Below are positions 12,150-22,844 of a stretch of DNA of 64,000 nucleotides, in pieces. A model generated the notes under the pieces. The model saw nothing but the letters and a program-made list of their open reading frames with translations. It was not told the origin of the DNA and made no database searches. A program made the position numbers and the translations under genes. Origin of the DNA: Plotosus lineatus (taxonomy: Eukaryota > Chordata > Actinopteri > Siluriformes > Plotosidae); assembly GCA_024760905.1 (NCBI GenBank), contig CM045746.1, forward strand, positions 5,322,001 through 5,386,000, read 5' to 3'. How positions within the stretch are numbered: position 1 is the first letter of the stretch; each line of letters opens with the position of its first letter.

Positions 12150-13660
12150 TGTTACAAAACTGGGTATAATCAGGAATATGATCCCAGTTCTGTTCAGTAA
12201 AGTTTTTTTGCTCATGGTGATTTTACGACTATTTTGAATAGCCTCAACTATGTAATTCAAATAGCTGTGTTTGTCAGTTTATCCTTTTGCCTTATATTGA
12301 ATTAATTTTTTTGTCCTGTTGTGTGAAATTGAATATCAGCAGTTGTATCATTATGTTCAGAACTAATTGACTTGACTTAGTTAAGCCCCTATGAATAACT
12401 TCTGGAGCCTGGATAAATTCCCAGAGTTCATGAAATACTCATTTTGTGTGATCTCGCTGTAATGTTGTAATTTTCGTGCTTCGTTGCAAAGTTTTCAGTT
12501 GATGTAATTGACATTATTGTGTTCTTTAGGTCATCAGCTTAAATTTGGTGTATAGTTCATGCTGCTACGACCTGTAGTTTTTGTGTTAAGTTAGTTTATA
12601 GGTATTGGAGAAAACACAAATTCATCTTATTCATGAAAATCTCAGAGCTAGGTAACGTGGAGTATCTTTAATCACGTTAACTCTGACGCCATTTAAGCGT
12701 AAGCACACTTCAGAGCAGCGCTTGCTGGATTGGACTGTAACTCATGCTATAGAGAGGTGCTAGCTAGATCTACTTCCATCCTGGCAAGACGGTACTCCGA
12801 AGACTTATGAAGTTGAGTGTTTCCTTAACCTTTCGGCGCAAAGAATACAAGACAGGAAAGTGTTATCACCGTTCTACGCTGATGAACCGACTGTGCCCTA
12901 TCGACTAATCAGTGAAAAGGACTTTTTCTTTCCATGGCGATAGGGTTGAGTACTAGTTGAGTAGTTTACCACCATTTTGAACCGGGTGTTTAGCAGTCTA
13001 GGCTATTATTTTTTTTAAATCTCTTATTAATTGAATGTGCAAAATCCTACTTTGGACTTCTAGTAATCCTTAGAGGTGTATTCATTCATGGAAGATTTAG
13101 CGTGGTAGCGACATCTATTTAGTAACAAGCGACATCTATTCGTGTGTTGTTGTTCTTAAAAATTACTGATGTTAGATTGTTGCTTGTAAGGTCTTAAGTA
13201 CCGATCCAGGTGTCTAATGTTTTGACCCATTTTGTGTTACTCATCTGTCTATCTTCAGAAACTGAAATGGAGCGTTGTAGAGTCATCTCTTGAAAATCTC
13301 CTGTTAGTCTAAGCTGTTAGACATTTGATTGCACAATATATCATCTCCCTTGTTAGTTTACTATATTTGTCAACTATGCTAATGCGGAATTCCTAATCAG
13401 AAAGTAGTTCAATTATCATCTCACTTACCTTTGAAATCAACCCTTGTTTATTGTGAATATTGTGAATGTATTTATATTAGTTTGGGTGTAATAAACTTCA
13501 GATCAAACTGTTTATTGGAGTTGTTCTTTGAACACTTAGTATAACCAAATTAACAAGCCGAGTGTTTTATGAACCTGTGGTTAAGGCTATGTATGTGCCT
13601 ATATGCTTTTGTGAAAGTGGCTGGACTCTACTGAAGTAGAAAAGAGTCAGCATCGTAGCA
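12150..13660 (+). mobile_element. solo LTR of an LTR retrotransposon, 1511 bp
   Basis: The inserted block begins TGTTACAAAAC and ends ATCGTAGCA (TG...CA), and is flanked by CATAC at 12145-12149 and 13661-13665, a 5-bp target duplication inside the minisatellite. AATAAA at 13490-13495 near the 3' side fits an LTR polyadenylation signal and gives the + orientation. There are no coding domains. The TSD is weakened because CATAC also occurs in the array unit. The superfamily is unknown. Confidence 0.7.
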
Positions 13661-13768
13661 CATACCATAACACAACCTGATACAAACCCCATACTATCAC
13701 ACACCCTGATAAAAAAAAACCATACCATCAGACAACCTGATACAAACCCCATATGCTCACACACACGG
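13661..13768. repeat. 29-bp minisatellite, right part
   Basis: Three to four further units of the 10616-12149 array (CACAACCTGATACAAACCCCATACTATCA), continuing after the solo LTR. Confidence 0.85.
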
Positions 13769-15615
13769 CTGTTGGGCAATACTTCAGGCAGTGCTTCATC
13801 CACCCCAGGAATTTGGTCATTATTCTGGCTATTCAACATATAACAGGATGGCCATTGACACAAATGGGTTCACCCAACCTTAAGATAAATGTTGTTTTAA
13901 TTTTACCTGGGTGTTCACTCATCCTCCTCTACATACCCCATGACATCATGAGGTACGTGGGGGGGGCAGTTTATTTGCCGTTCACCCAACCCTGAGACTG
14001 GTGGTATTGGGATACAGGTTACCAGTAGCAAGCCATTAACTGGGCCTCACCAGACCTTAAAAGAAAGCCCTCCAAATGGTTGCTCACTTGCTCCACGGAA
14101 TAGTCATGAAGTGGTTTGAAGAGACCATTACATAGGCAGCATCACCTGCTTGCAAACTGTACCCACGCTCTTCCGCTTTAGTGATGTGATCAAGACTTGC
14201 CAGATGCTCATGAGTGCTTGCTGCAATAGCTGCCACCATTTGCATCACTGACCACCATCATATCCCTCACTCGCCAGCCTGGTTGCCATCTGAGGACCAC
14301 GAAAAGAGCCAGCAGACATCACTGCATTCAGCAGAGAGTGCAGGGACTGGCCTGAAGGTGTAGCTCAAACTCTATGTCGAATGACGTTATGGGAACTAGG
14401 TGGGGAGAATGCTCTGACTATGGGCACTGATAGCGCCTTCGGCCAGGAAACCAATCGAGAAGGATGGGGTTACCTGATCTACCGGATTCTACAATCACTG
14501 AAGGATGCTGCTGCCATGGCATTCACACCAGCAGCAGACTCATGGAGTTTGAGGCCATTCAGTAGGCCCCGTTGCGCTGTCCAGATACAAGGACATCTTT
14601 ACGACTGATTCCCTGGTTTTGCTTACCAGGATTTGCTATGGACAGCTGCCATCTAATTGGCTGATCTTCTGGGGACAGTGCCCCTTCCAAAGTGCTTTTT
14701 GGACCTATGTCCCTGGCCATATTGGCGTCATTGTGAATGAGCTGACAGACTTGTAGCCAGTCTGTGACACCTGTGATGTTGGAGCCGCATCCCTCTTATG
14801 TGAAGTTGCTTGGCTACCACAATATGTTGCTTTAAACAGAGGAATAATTCCACTGCAATGATGAAGGGCATCTGCCTTCTGGAGCTGGACATCATCCACA
14901 AGCCATCGGAAGGGGCCACAATGTGGGATACATAACCTGCACACCACTGGAAAATTCACCTTTAAGACTCTACAGCTGATCCTTAAAGGATGGTCCTCTG
15001 GGGAGATTAGTTTTTAACATCTTCTGTGATCCCACTCACAGGAGTTACAAGTTACAACAGAAGTTCTGTGATGATAGGTTCTGCTTCTGTTTGAGTGGAA
15101 TATGCTCTGGGGATTTCTGTGGTTTCTCTCAGTAGTTTGTGTTTTTTTCTTAGCTGTGCATTTTTCAATTTATTTGGATATGATACAGCACGGGGGAGGA
15201 GTTTCCTTTGAAGTGCATCAGCAATGGCTAACACATTGTTTCTGGCTAAAATAGCGGCGAAGCCAAACACAATGATTTGAAAAGTTCTGGAGCCTATTCT
15301 ACATTTAATTATACATTTGGAGGTTCTTACCACATAGATTACTGCAGGTTTTATCTTTGGACTCAACAACTGTTCAATTTATTACAAAGTTTGGATCTCT
15401 TTTTAGTTTAGATGATCCCGATTCCTTCTGTTCTCCTGTTTATGACTAGTTTAAAAGATTTTTCACTATTTCTTCCTGGGCTTGTAGTAATTCTTTATAG
15501 TAAACAGATCCTTTGTTTATTTTCTTGTAATTTTTCTGAATTTTCTCTGTTTTATTTAGGTTTATCTCATTTGAAAGCCATTTTGTCTGTAGGAGCTCAG
15601 AAGCTCCAGTAAAGC
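13769..15615. other. no recognised gene or repeat
   Basis: About 1.8 kb of mixed composition. Open frames at 14381-14608 and 15052-15369 (minus) carry no motif I recognise. It may include an old, undefined transposon, but I cannot support boundaries. Confidence 0.4.
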
Positions 15616-15616
15616 A

Positions 15617-15620
<4 letters not shown>

Positions 15621-15674
<54 letters not shown>
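15621..15674. repeat. CT microsatellite
   Basis: Uninterrupted CT dinucleotides, 27 copies. Confidence 0.98.
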
Positions 15675-15676
<2 letters not shown>

Positions 15677-16590
15677 TCTGCTTGACCACCATCTAGGTGG
15701 AGAGTCAGGTTTGACTTTTTAATAGTACTGCTAATGTTAACACTATAACATACAATCGATGGTATGGCCACACCCACTTCACACCTCACCTGCCCTATGA
15801 GATGAGCCATTATTAGTTAAATCTTAGTGTTACTCTTTAGTTAAAATATTCAGAGTGAGACATGTGGGTGTGGCAATGAAGAAATACTGGTTGGGCAGGA
15901 TGTAGCTGGGCTGAACATTCTGTGTAAAACAAGAAGGAAACAAAACATACCAGAGGGTTACTGGTAGTACGACAGGGAGTACAGTGGATAGACTCAGTAA
16001 GAGAGAGTAATACAGCTAAGACAAATAGGGCACCATAATTAGGTTGTTGGATCATATCGCTTTTAATAATATCTGTTAGTGAGAAAAGGATGATGACCGG
16101 ATGAAGAAAACAAACCCACACTGTCTTTCTCTATTACAAATCTCAACATGTAAGTGTGTTTACTTTCTAATTTCTCTGTAATTAAGCCTATAAATCGTAT
16201 AATTATATTTCTAAACTCGTGTTATTTATTAGTATCGCCATTGGTTATATTACACAATCATGTAACTTCTATGGTAGTGATCTCAGTTCAATATCTGTAC
16301 ACCGTGAGCACTGAATTAGATACTATGTTTATTCTGAATATTTCAGAGGAATTATGGTGCTGGAGGGTTTGGTGGAGAGGGGTGTAGTCTAGAATAAAGA
16401 TAATATATTGTAAGTGAAATATCCGTGTGTCTTAAAAGTAAAGTACATAAAGTGCGGGATGTCTGACTTAAACACAGCAAGGCATATGAGCAAGTTAAGA
16501 AACAGAAAAAATAAATGGTAGAAATAAATAGAATTACTCCAAATGTACTACACATGTATGCTCAAGCATGGGAAAACAAGCAAAACAGAA
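15675..16590. other. unannotated spacer
   Basis: AT-rich, no gene or repeat recognised. Confidence 0.45.
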
Positions 16591-16593
16591 CAG

Positions 16594-16682
16594 AACAGAT
16601 GTGCCCCAGCCTGTAACTCGAACCCAGAATCGTCTTACTGTGAAGCCCACATGCTAACTACTACACCACCATGCCACCCTAT
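16594..16682 (-). mobile_element. SINE family A head fragment
   Basis: Reversed tRNA-like head only: CTGTAACTCGAACCCAGAATCGTCTTACTGTGAAGCCCACATGC, then AACTACTACACCACCATGCCACC. A and B boxes are visible in reverse. Confidence 0.7.
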
Positions 16683-16871
16683 TTAATTCAAATGACAATA
16701 TCATACTGTAAGTAGTCCACATGTATATGTTGCATGACCCTTACGCAAACAAGGAAGCAAACCACAAAAGTTTTCCCTCTTTTATTAATTTTTTTGTACT
16801 TTAGCTCAAATTCTTACTCTGCAATTTATACATCTAACTTCAGCTCTGAAATGACTGGTTGATTATATAAG

Positions 16872-17115
16872 TTTGGTAGGACGGAAAACAGGTCCTGGGT
16901 TCAAATTCCCAGATTCAGTAGGGCATATGCATGTTCTTCGCCTGCTTCCTCCAGTAACCCTTGTTTCATCCTACAGTCAAAAGACATGCACATTAAGCTT
17001 TGTGTGTGTGTGTGTGTGTGGGGGGGGTCTTCAGGTGAGCTGTTCAGGATGCCCAGTGTAGGCTTTAGCCTCCCCAAGAATGTGATAAAAAGATTAAGCA
17101 GTTCAGCAAATGAAT
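16872..17115 (+). mobile_element. SINE family A copy
   Basis: B-box-like GGGTTCAAATTCCC, then AAAAGACATGCACATTAAGC, an internal GT run (17002-17020) with a G run, the CTGTTCAGGATG segment, and the tail GATTAAGCAGTTCAGCAAATGAATGA. Confidence 0.7.
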
Positions 17116-17391
17116 GACTGAGTCATTGGATAATTGCATGAAAGAGCAGGTGAAAGATTTTCCTTCCAAGTACAGGTTCTCATTCAATTCCAGGTACAGG
17201 AAAATAAGATACAGAACAGAAGCCTGTATTCTCTATATTCATCCAGAATGAACTGATAAAACATAAAACCCAGAAACCAAAAACCTTGGTCTTCACTAGT
17301 GAACAGGGAGATTTAAAATGCTCAGTGAGCAGATATTTCTGTGTTTTTTGGGAATCATTGCACCTTTCAAATTTGTGATTGAGGATCATTT

Positions 17392-17580
17392 ACATTCACA
17401 GCATTTGGCAGATACTCTTATCCAGAGTGACTTAAAAGTATCAATTTTTTTATACAACTGAGCATTTGAGGGTTAAGGGCCTTGCTTAAGGGCCCAACAA
17501 TAGTGATAGTGGGGATTGAACCACTGACCTTCGGATCAGCAACCCATCACATTTACCACTAAGCCACCACTGCCCTACAT
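17392..17580 (-). mobile_element. SINE family C copy
   Basis: In reverse, the head has A-box-like TGGCTTAGTGG and B-box-like GGTTCAATCC, then the block GGGCCCTTAAGC and the 3' segment TCACTCTGGATAAGAGTATC + TGCCAAATGCTG, a common fish repeat. Its head resembles family B. A second, + strand piece lies at 22690-22805. Confidence 0.7.
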
Positions 17581-17603
17581 GTTGTTTTTTTTTTTACATT
17601 TCT

Positions 17604-17972
17604 CCTCTGTGGGGTAAGTGGTGGCCTGGTGGTAAAGGGCGCTGGATCGCTGATCTGAAGGTTGGGGGTTCGAGTCCCACTCTCCACAAGGTTGTCACTG
17701 TCCCCCCAGTGCAGCTAATTGGGTTATCAAAGGCCAACCATGTCTCTCACTGTCTATGGTGAGAGGCATGTAAAAGAACCATTGCTGACTTTTGTGAAGA
17801 GGAGCTGCATAGCCGTCAGCGTGTTTCTGTCCCTTGCTAAAGGGTTGTGTCAGGAAGGGCATCCGACATAAAAACCTATGCCAAATCAAACGTGCGAATC
17901 AGATGATTCACTGTGGCAACCCCTGAAAAATGGGGGAAAAACTGAAAGGAAAAGAAGAAGAAGAGTTTCTCC
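17604..17972 (+). mobile_element. SINE family B, full copy with RTE LINE tail
   Basis: Head GTGGCCTGGTGG (A box) and GGTTCGAGTCC (B box), then a unique body (CACTGTCTATGGTGAGAGGC, GTAAAAGAACCATTGCTGAC). From about 17843 it matches the RTE LINE 5' UTR (GTGTCAGGAAGGGCATCCGAC), then the LINE 3' tail (GGCAACCCCTGAAAAATGGG, CTGAAAGGAAAAGAAG). It would depend on the RTE LINE for mobility. tRNA-derived promoter boxes are intact. Confidence 0.85.
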
Positions 17973-18523
17973 TCTGTATGAAATTGTTATATTCCTCCAT
18001 GGTTACTGGAACCAGTCAAAGATTACACAAAGAAAATTTAGAAAAATCCACCTTTTGATGAAGTCATTTCATCTCACACTAAAAACCTGTCTCTGAGTAA
18101 AGAAGAGCACTCGGAGAGCTCAAACGATCACCAATCTTAAAAATTACCAATATGAACCTCAACCTCACAATCAAAGAAAGCAAAGAATTTCCTGGACCCA
18201 TAATTTAATCTGGATCAACCACACAACCTAACCTTTTTTTTTTTTTTTTATCCACAGCTCTGCCTCTAGTACAATTTTTATGAAAATCCACACAGATCGT
18301 TTATGTGTAATCTTGTAACACACAAACCCTGTGCTTTAATAAACATGGCCTGACTGTAAAAGTTAATTAATAATGTGTATGGATAGTTGGGGGTCATGTC
18401 CTCATGAGGCTGAGGGTCTATTTGTAAGTATGACCCGAGGTTTTATGTGAGATTACTGTAAAAAGTCTTATGATGTTATTAATTGTATGTAGGAAATAAT
18501 CCTGTTTTTATCTTTTCCCCAGC
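17973..18523. other. unannotated; splice acceptor of styk1 exon 1 at its end
   Basis: T-run at 18234-18250. The last 20 bases form a pyrimidine-rich acceptor (TTTTATCTTTTCCCCAG). No other signal seen. Confidence 0.6.
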
Positions 18524-18566
18524 ATGTCGAATTCAAGTCTATGTGATTCAGACGACAAACTGTGCA
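18524..18566 (+). CDS. styk1: styk1 coding exon 1 (start codon)
   Basis: Encodes MSNSSLCDSDDKLC plus one base. A pyrimidine-rich acceptor ending in CCCCAG precedes the ATG by one base, and the donor is GTAAGT. DKLC followed by Ile from the next exon matches the start of mammalian STYK1 (DKLCVI). The upstream acceptor means this is not the transcript's first exon; no promoter or first exon could be recognised in the 18.5 kb before it. Confidence 0.85.
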
Positions 18567-21500
18567 GTAAGTAAAACTATTTCTTCTCCCACGTGTACAT
18601 AATTTAGTTTGGTCCAAAAATGGTGAGGTGCATTTATTTATTTATTCTGTATACCGCTTAATCCTAATTAGAGTCGTGGGGAGGTTGAAGCCCATCTCAG
18701 TCGTACAAAATTTTAATTTGTGCATCCATTTGCCGAACCGCTTAACCCAGTAGGGTCATGGGGAAGCTCTCAGTTGACTCTGGGTGAAGGCGGGGTAAAT
18801 CTAAAACAGCTCATCAAACCATCGCAGGGCCAACACACAACCAGTCACACTCATACCTATGGTCAGTTTGAAATAGCCAATTCGCTTAACATGTGGGTTT
18901 TTGGGTTGCGGAAGGAAACCAGAGTACCTGGAAGAAACCCATGTACATGTAGGGAGAGCACACAAACTCCACACAGAAATGCCCTCACAAAGCTTGGAAC
19001 TCAAGCCTAGGACCTTTCTGCTGTGAGGCAGACGTGATAACCACGACACAACCGTGCCACCCTACAATAACTTAATTACATAAATGTAGATAAAGTGGAC
19101 GTGGGGCAGTGGTGGCCTGGTGGTAAAGGTACTGGATCGCTGATCCTAGGGTTGGGGGTTCGAGTCCCACTCTCCACAAGGTTGTCACTGTTCCCCCAGT
19201 GCACTAACTGGGTTATCAAAGGCGGCCATTTCTCTCACTGTCTATGGTGAGAGGCATGTAAAAGAACCATTGCTGAGTTTCGAAAGGAGTAGGCTGCATA
19301 GCTGTCAGCATACTTCTGCCCTGCGAAGGCCTGGGGAGCTGTACAGGGTGTACTCTGCCCTTGCCCAGAGTTGGGTGGGATGGGTGCCAGCCTCTCTGTG
19401 ACCCTAATTAGGATTAAGCGGTTACAGAACAGAATATATAAAGTGAATGTATGGTTAGTAGTAGTGAATGTAGCAGTGGTCTGGCGAACAGTTCAGGGTG
19501 TATTCTGCCTTCAATCAGAGTTGGCTGAGATAGGCTCCAGCCACTTCCTGACCCTAGTGGGATAAAGCAGTTTAGTAAAATAGTTTAATTTAAACTAAAA
19601 TAATAAATTTAGTCCACAATGGTCTGTCTAGAACAAGGGTCGCCAACCCGCGGCTCACAAGCCGCATGCAGCTCTTTAGCGCCACCCTAGTGGCTCCTTG
19701 AAGCTTTTTCAAAAATGTATGAAAATGGAAAAAGCTGGGTTTTTCTTGGCTTCTGCAGGAGGACAAGCCTGACAAACATTCTTAAAGTTTTGCAAGATTT
19801 TAAAAGTTTGTATGAAAAATATTAGTCCTACACTTCAACATTTCTGTCAACGAAGATTTGCATCATAGCCTTCGACACACGTTTCAGCACGATGGGTTGC
19901 CAGGCAGGCTGCTGTTGTAAACAAACCGGGGTGTGTGTCATGGGCAATGGATCCCAAAGGAAAAAAATAGAAAGATAGCTGATGAGAAGAATGGACCGAA
20001 TCATTTGCTTTTATTGGCAATGCAGAAGGATTGCCTGTATGTTTGCTTTGGAATGAAGAGCCGTCAAATAACGAAAAGAGTAATTTGGAAAGACATTTCC
20101 AGGAAACGCATGCGACATTTGCAGCCGACCACCCAGTTGAGATTGAGATAAAAAGTGTGATTGCAGTACTACTGGAGAAATTATAGGAGCGCAAAGATAG
20201 ATTTAAGAAGTGGATTGCATCTCCAACCTCCACTACTGCTGCTAGTTCTGTTACAACCCAAGAGATAATAAAGTGTGAAGATGGTGCAGAGATGGTGATC
20301 ACATGAAGGATTCGTTCATTAAAATATCAGAGCACATATTTTCAGACTTCAAAAACAAAACAGAGATAATGCAGAAAATTAAAGGCATGCCTCTCTCTGC
20401 AAAGACAGTGAAGGAAAGGGCAATTAAAATGCAGGAAACATCACCAATCAGCAAATCAACAACATTAATTCAGCTACAGCAAACAGTTGGCCCTCATTTT
20501 TCATGATGGTTCAGTTCTGGCCCTTCCCATGGATCAAGAAAATCCGTGAGTTATTGACATAGTTTTAAAACCCTATGTATGATATTACATGCACAAAAAT
20601 ATGTTTGTTAAACACATTCTATAGACAGTCTTACTCATTTATACAGTAATGATTAAGTAACAACTTTTTAATTTTGTACTGTGATAATTGTGAACAAATA
20701 AAGTGCTTAGGTTCCTTACCAGAAGCTAGAGAAGATGCAGGGTGTTTGAGTGACATCATAGGGCTTAAATAATCATTAAAAGCACACTAAAAAAACGTGA
20801 ACTCACAATTCAAGCAATCACGTTGATAACTTGTGCGCGAAGGAGAAAAAAAGAGGTGTACACATCATCTACAACCAATCAGCAGGAGGGAGAAACAATA
20901 TTTGTACTCAATTGCCTATGATGAGTCATGTGATGTGATTGACATTCGAACAGACAGCGCTGTTGTGCAGGTATGTAAACTCTGATAGACCACTGATTTC
21001 TTTATTGAATTTCTATAATTTCATCAATGCAACGAAATATAATATATTAATATAGTAATGTAAGTTAAACTTAAAGCACCTACAGTACTTTATTTTTCAT
21101 ACAACAGAGTACTCACGTGATGTCCTTTTCTCCAGGATGCGCTGCAGGGAAAATAAACATTTAATCATGAATGCTCTTTATGTATTTGTCGCCTACTTAG
21201 TCATTTTGATAGTAGGTTAATATACACTTACAGCCTGTGTTGCCTTATAAAGCTTATATGAGGGTTTTGTTTTTATTTTATTTATTTATTTATTCATTCA
21301 TTTTGCAACTCCAGACAGATTTGTTTTTAGTTTTTTGATCCAGTATGGCTCTTTGAACATTTTGGGTTGCCGACCCCTGCTCTACAATAATATAGTTGAC
21401 TATAAAAAAAATACAATAAACATCTTTGAGAAAGGACGACACGATATCGATAAGAATAGGGAGAGTACATTTTCTGAAGAATCAAATTAAGACGGTGCTA

Positions 21501-22501
21501 CAACAGGCTCTCATCAGTATGCATGATGACAATGAAAACCTCTTTTCTACGTACTGTCACATGAACTAACCACCAGCTGAACAAATGGAACTCTGTGCTG
21601 TTCACACCAGGCCTTGAGGTGCATTTATTTCAGGTTTTTGCAAGTCTGTGATATGATGCAATTCTCTCTCTCATTCTCTCTCTCACACACATTATCTCTC
21701 ATGCTCTCTCTCACTTGCTCTCACTTTGTCTCTCACACATTCTTCTCTCATGCTCTCTCTCATGCTCTCTCTCATGCTCTCTCTCACTCTCTTTCATGGT
21801 CTCTCTCTAATTCTCTCAATTTAAAGCTCCCTTTCTCATTCTCTCTCAATCTTGCTCTCTCATATTCTCTCAGGCTTTTGTTCATACTCCCTCTCACTCT
21901 CTTTCTCTCTCATAGATGCGCTCTCATTCTCTCTCTCTCAACCTCTCTTGCATTCTCTTTCTCACACTCTCTCTATCAACCTCGCTTTCATTCTCTCTCT
22001 CGCACTCGCTCTCGATTACTCTCGCTCACTCTCTCTTCTCATTATCTCTCACATACTCTCACACACATCCTCACTTTCTCATTCTCTCTCTCACTTGCAA
22101 TCCCTCACCTCTCTCTCTCTCATACACTCTCTTATTTTTTCCCTCTTTCACTCTCAGACAGTGGTGGTAAGGGGCTGGATCACTGATTCTAAGGTTGGGG
22201 AATTAAGCCTCGCTCTCAACGGGTTGTCACTGTCCCCACCAGTGCACTAACTGGGTTATCAAAGGCCGGCAATGAATGACTCGCTCACTCTCTCACACAG
22301 ACACACATATTCTCTCTCATACTTTTTTTCATACCCTCCCTCTCAATGTATATATCTCACTCTCTCTCATTTTCTCTTTTATACACTCTCTCTCTCTCAC
22401 CCTCTATCTATCTCACACAGACACATTCTCTCTCATACTCTTTTTCTCATACCCTCCCTTTCAATGAATATATCTCACTCTCTCTCATTTTCTCTTTTAT
22501 A

Positions 22502-22544
<43 letters not shown>

Positions 22545-22803
22545 TCTATCTATCTCATACAGACACACATCACATTCTCTCTCATACGCTCTCTTATACC
22601 CTCTCTCTCAGTCTATATCTCACTCTCTCTAATTTTCTCTTTTATACTCTCTCTCTTTCTCTCACACACACACTTTCTTTCTCGAACAGGGGTCAATCCT
22701 GACTGCCACCACTAATGGGCCCTCAACCCTCAATTGTTCAGTTGTATAAAAAGAATAATTGTAAGTCACTCTGGATAAGAGTGTCTCCCAAATGCTGTAA
22801 ATG

Positions 22804-22844
<41 letters not shown>

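Larger units (their letters stand above)
19634..21379 (+). mobile_element. hAT DNA transposon, deleted
   Basis: Ends CAAGGGTCGCCAACCCGCGG and, reversed, CAGGGGTCGGCAACCC form the hAT-type terminal inverted repeats. The flanks GTCTAGAA (19626-19633) and CTCTACAA (21380-21387) agree in 6 of 8 positions, fitting the 8-bp duplication of hAT. The 5' part of a transposase is kept; the rest is gone, and a pogo-type MITE lies inside at 20484. Confidence 0.85.

Noticed and set aside
15052..15369. 106-codon frame on the minus strand as a possible small gene
   Set aside because: No recognisable motif, no splice or expression signal, and composition like surrounding DNA.
21614..22715. Ser/Leu/His-rich proteins in the CT tract
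   Set aside because: Low-complexity translation of CT/CA microsatellite in several frames at once.
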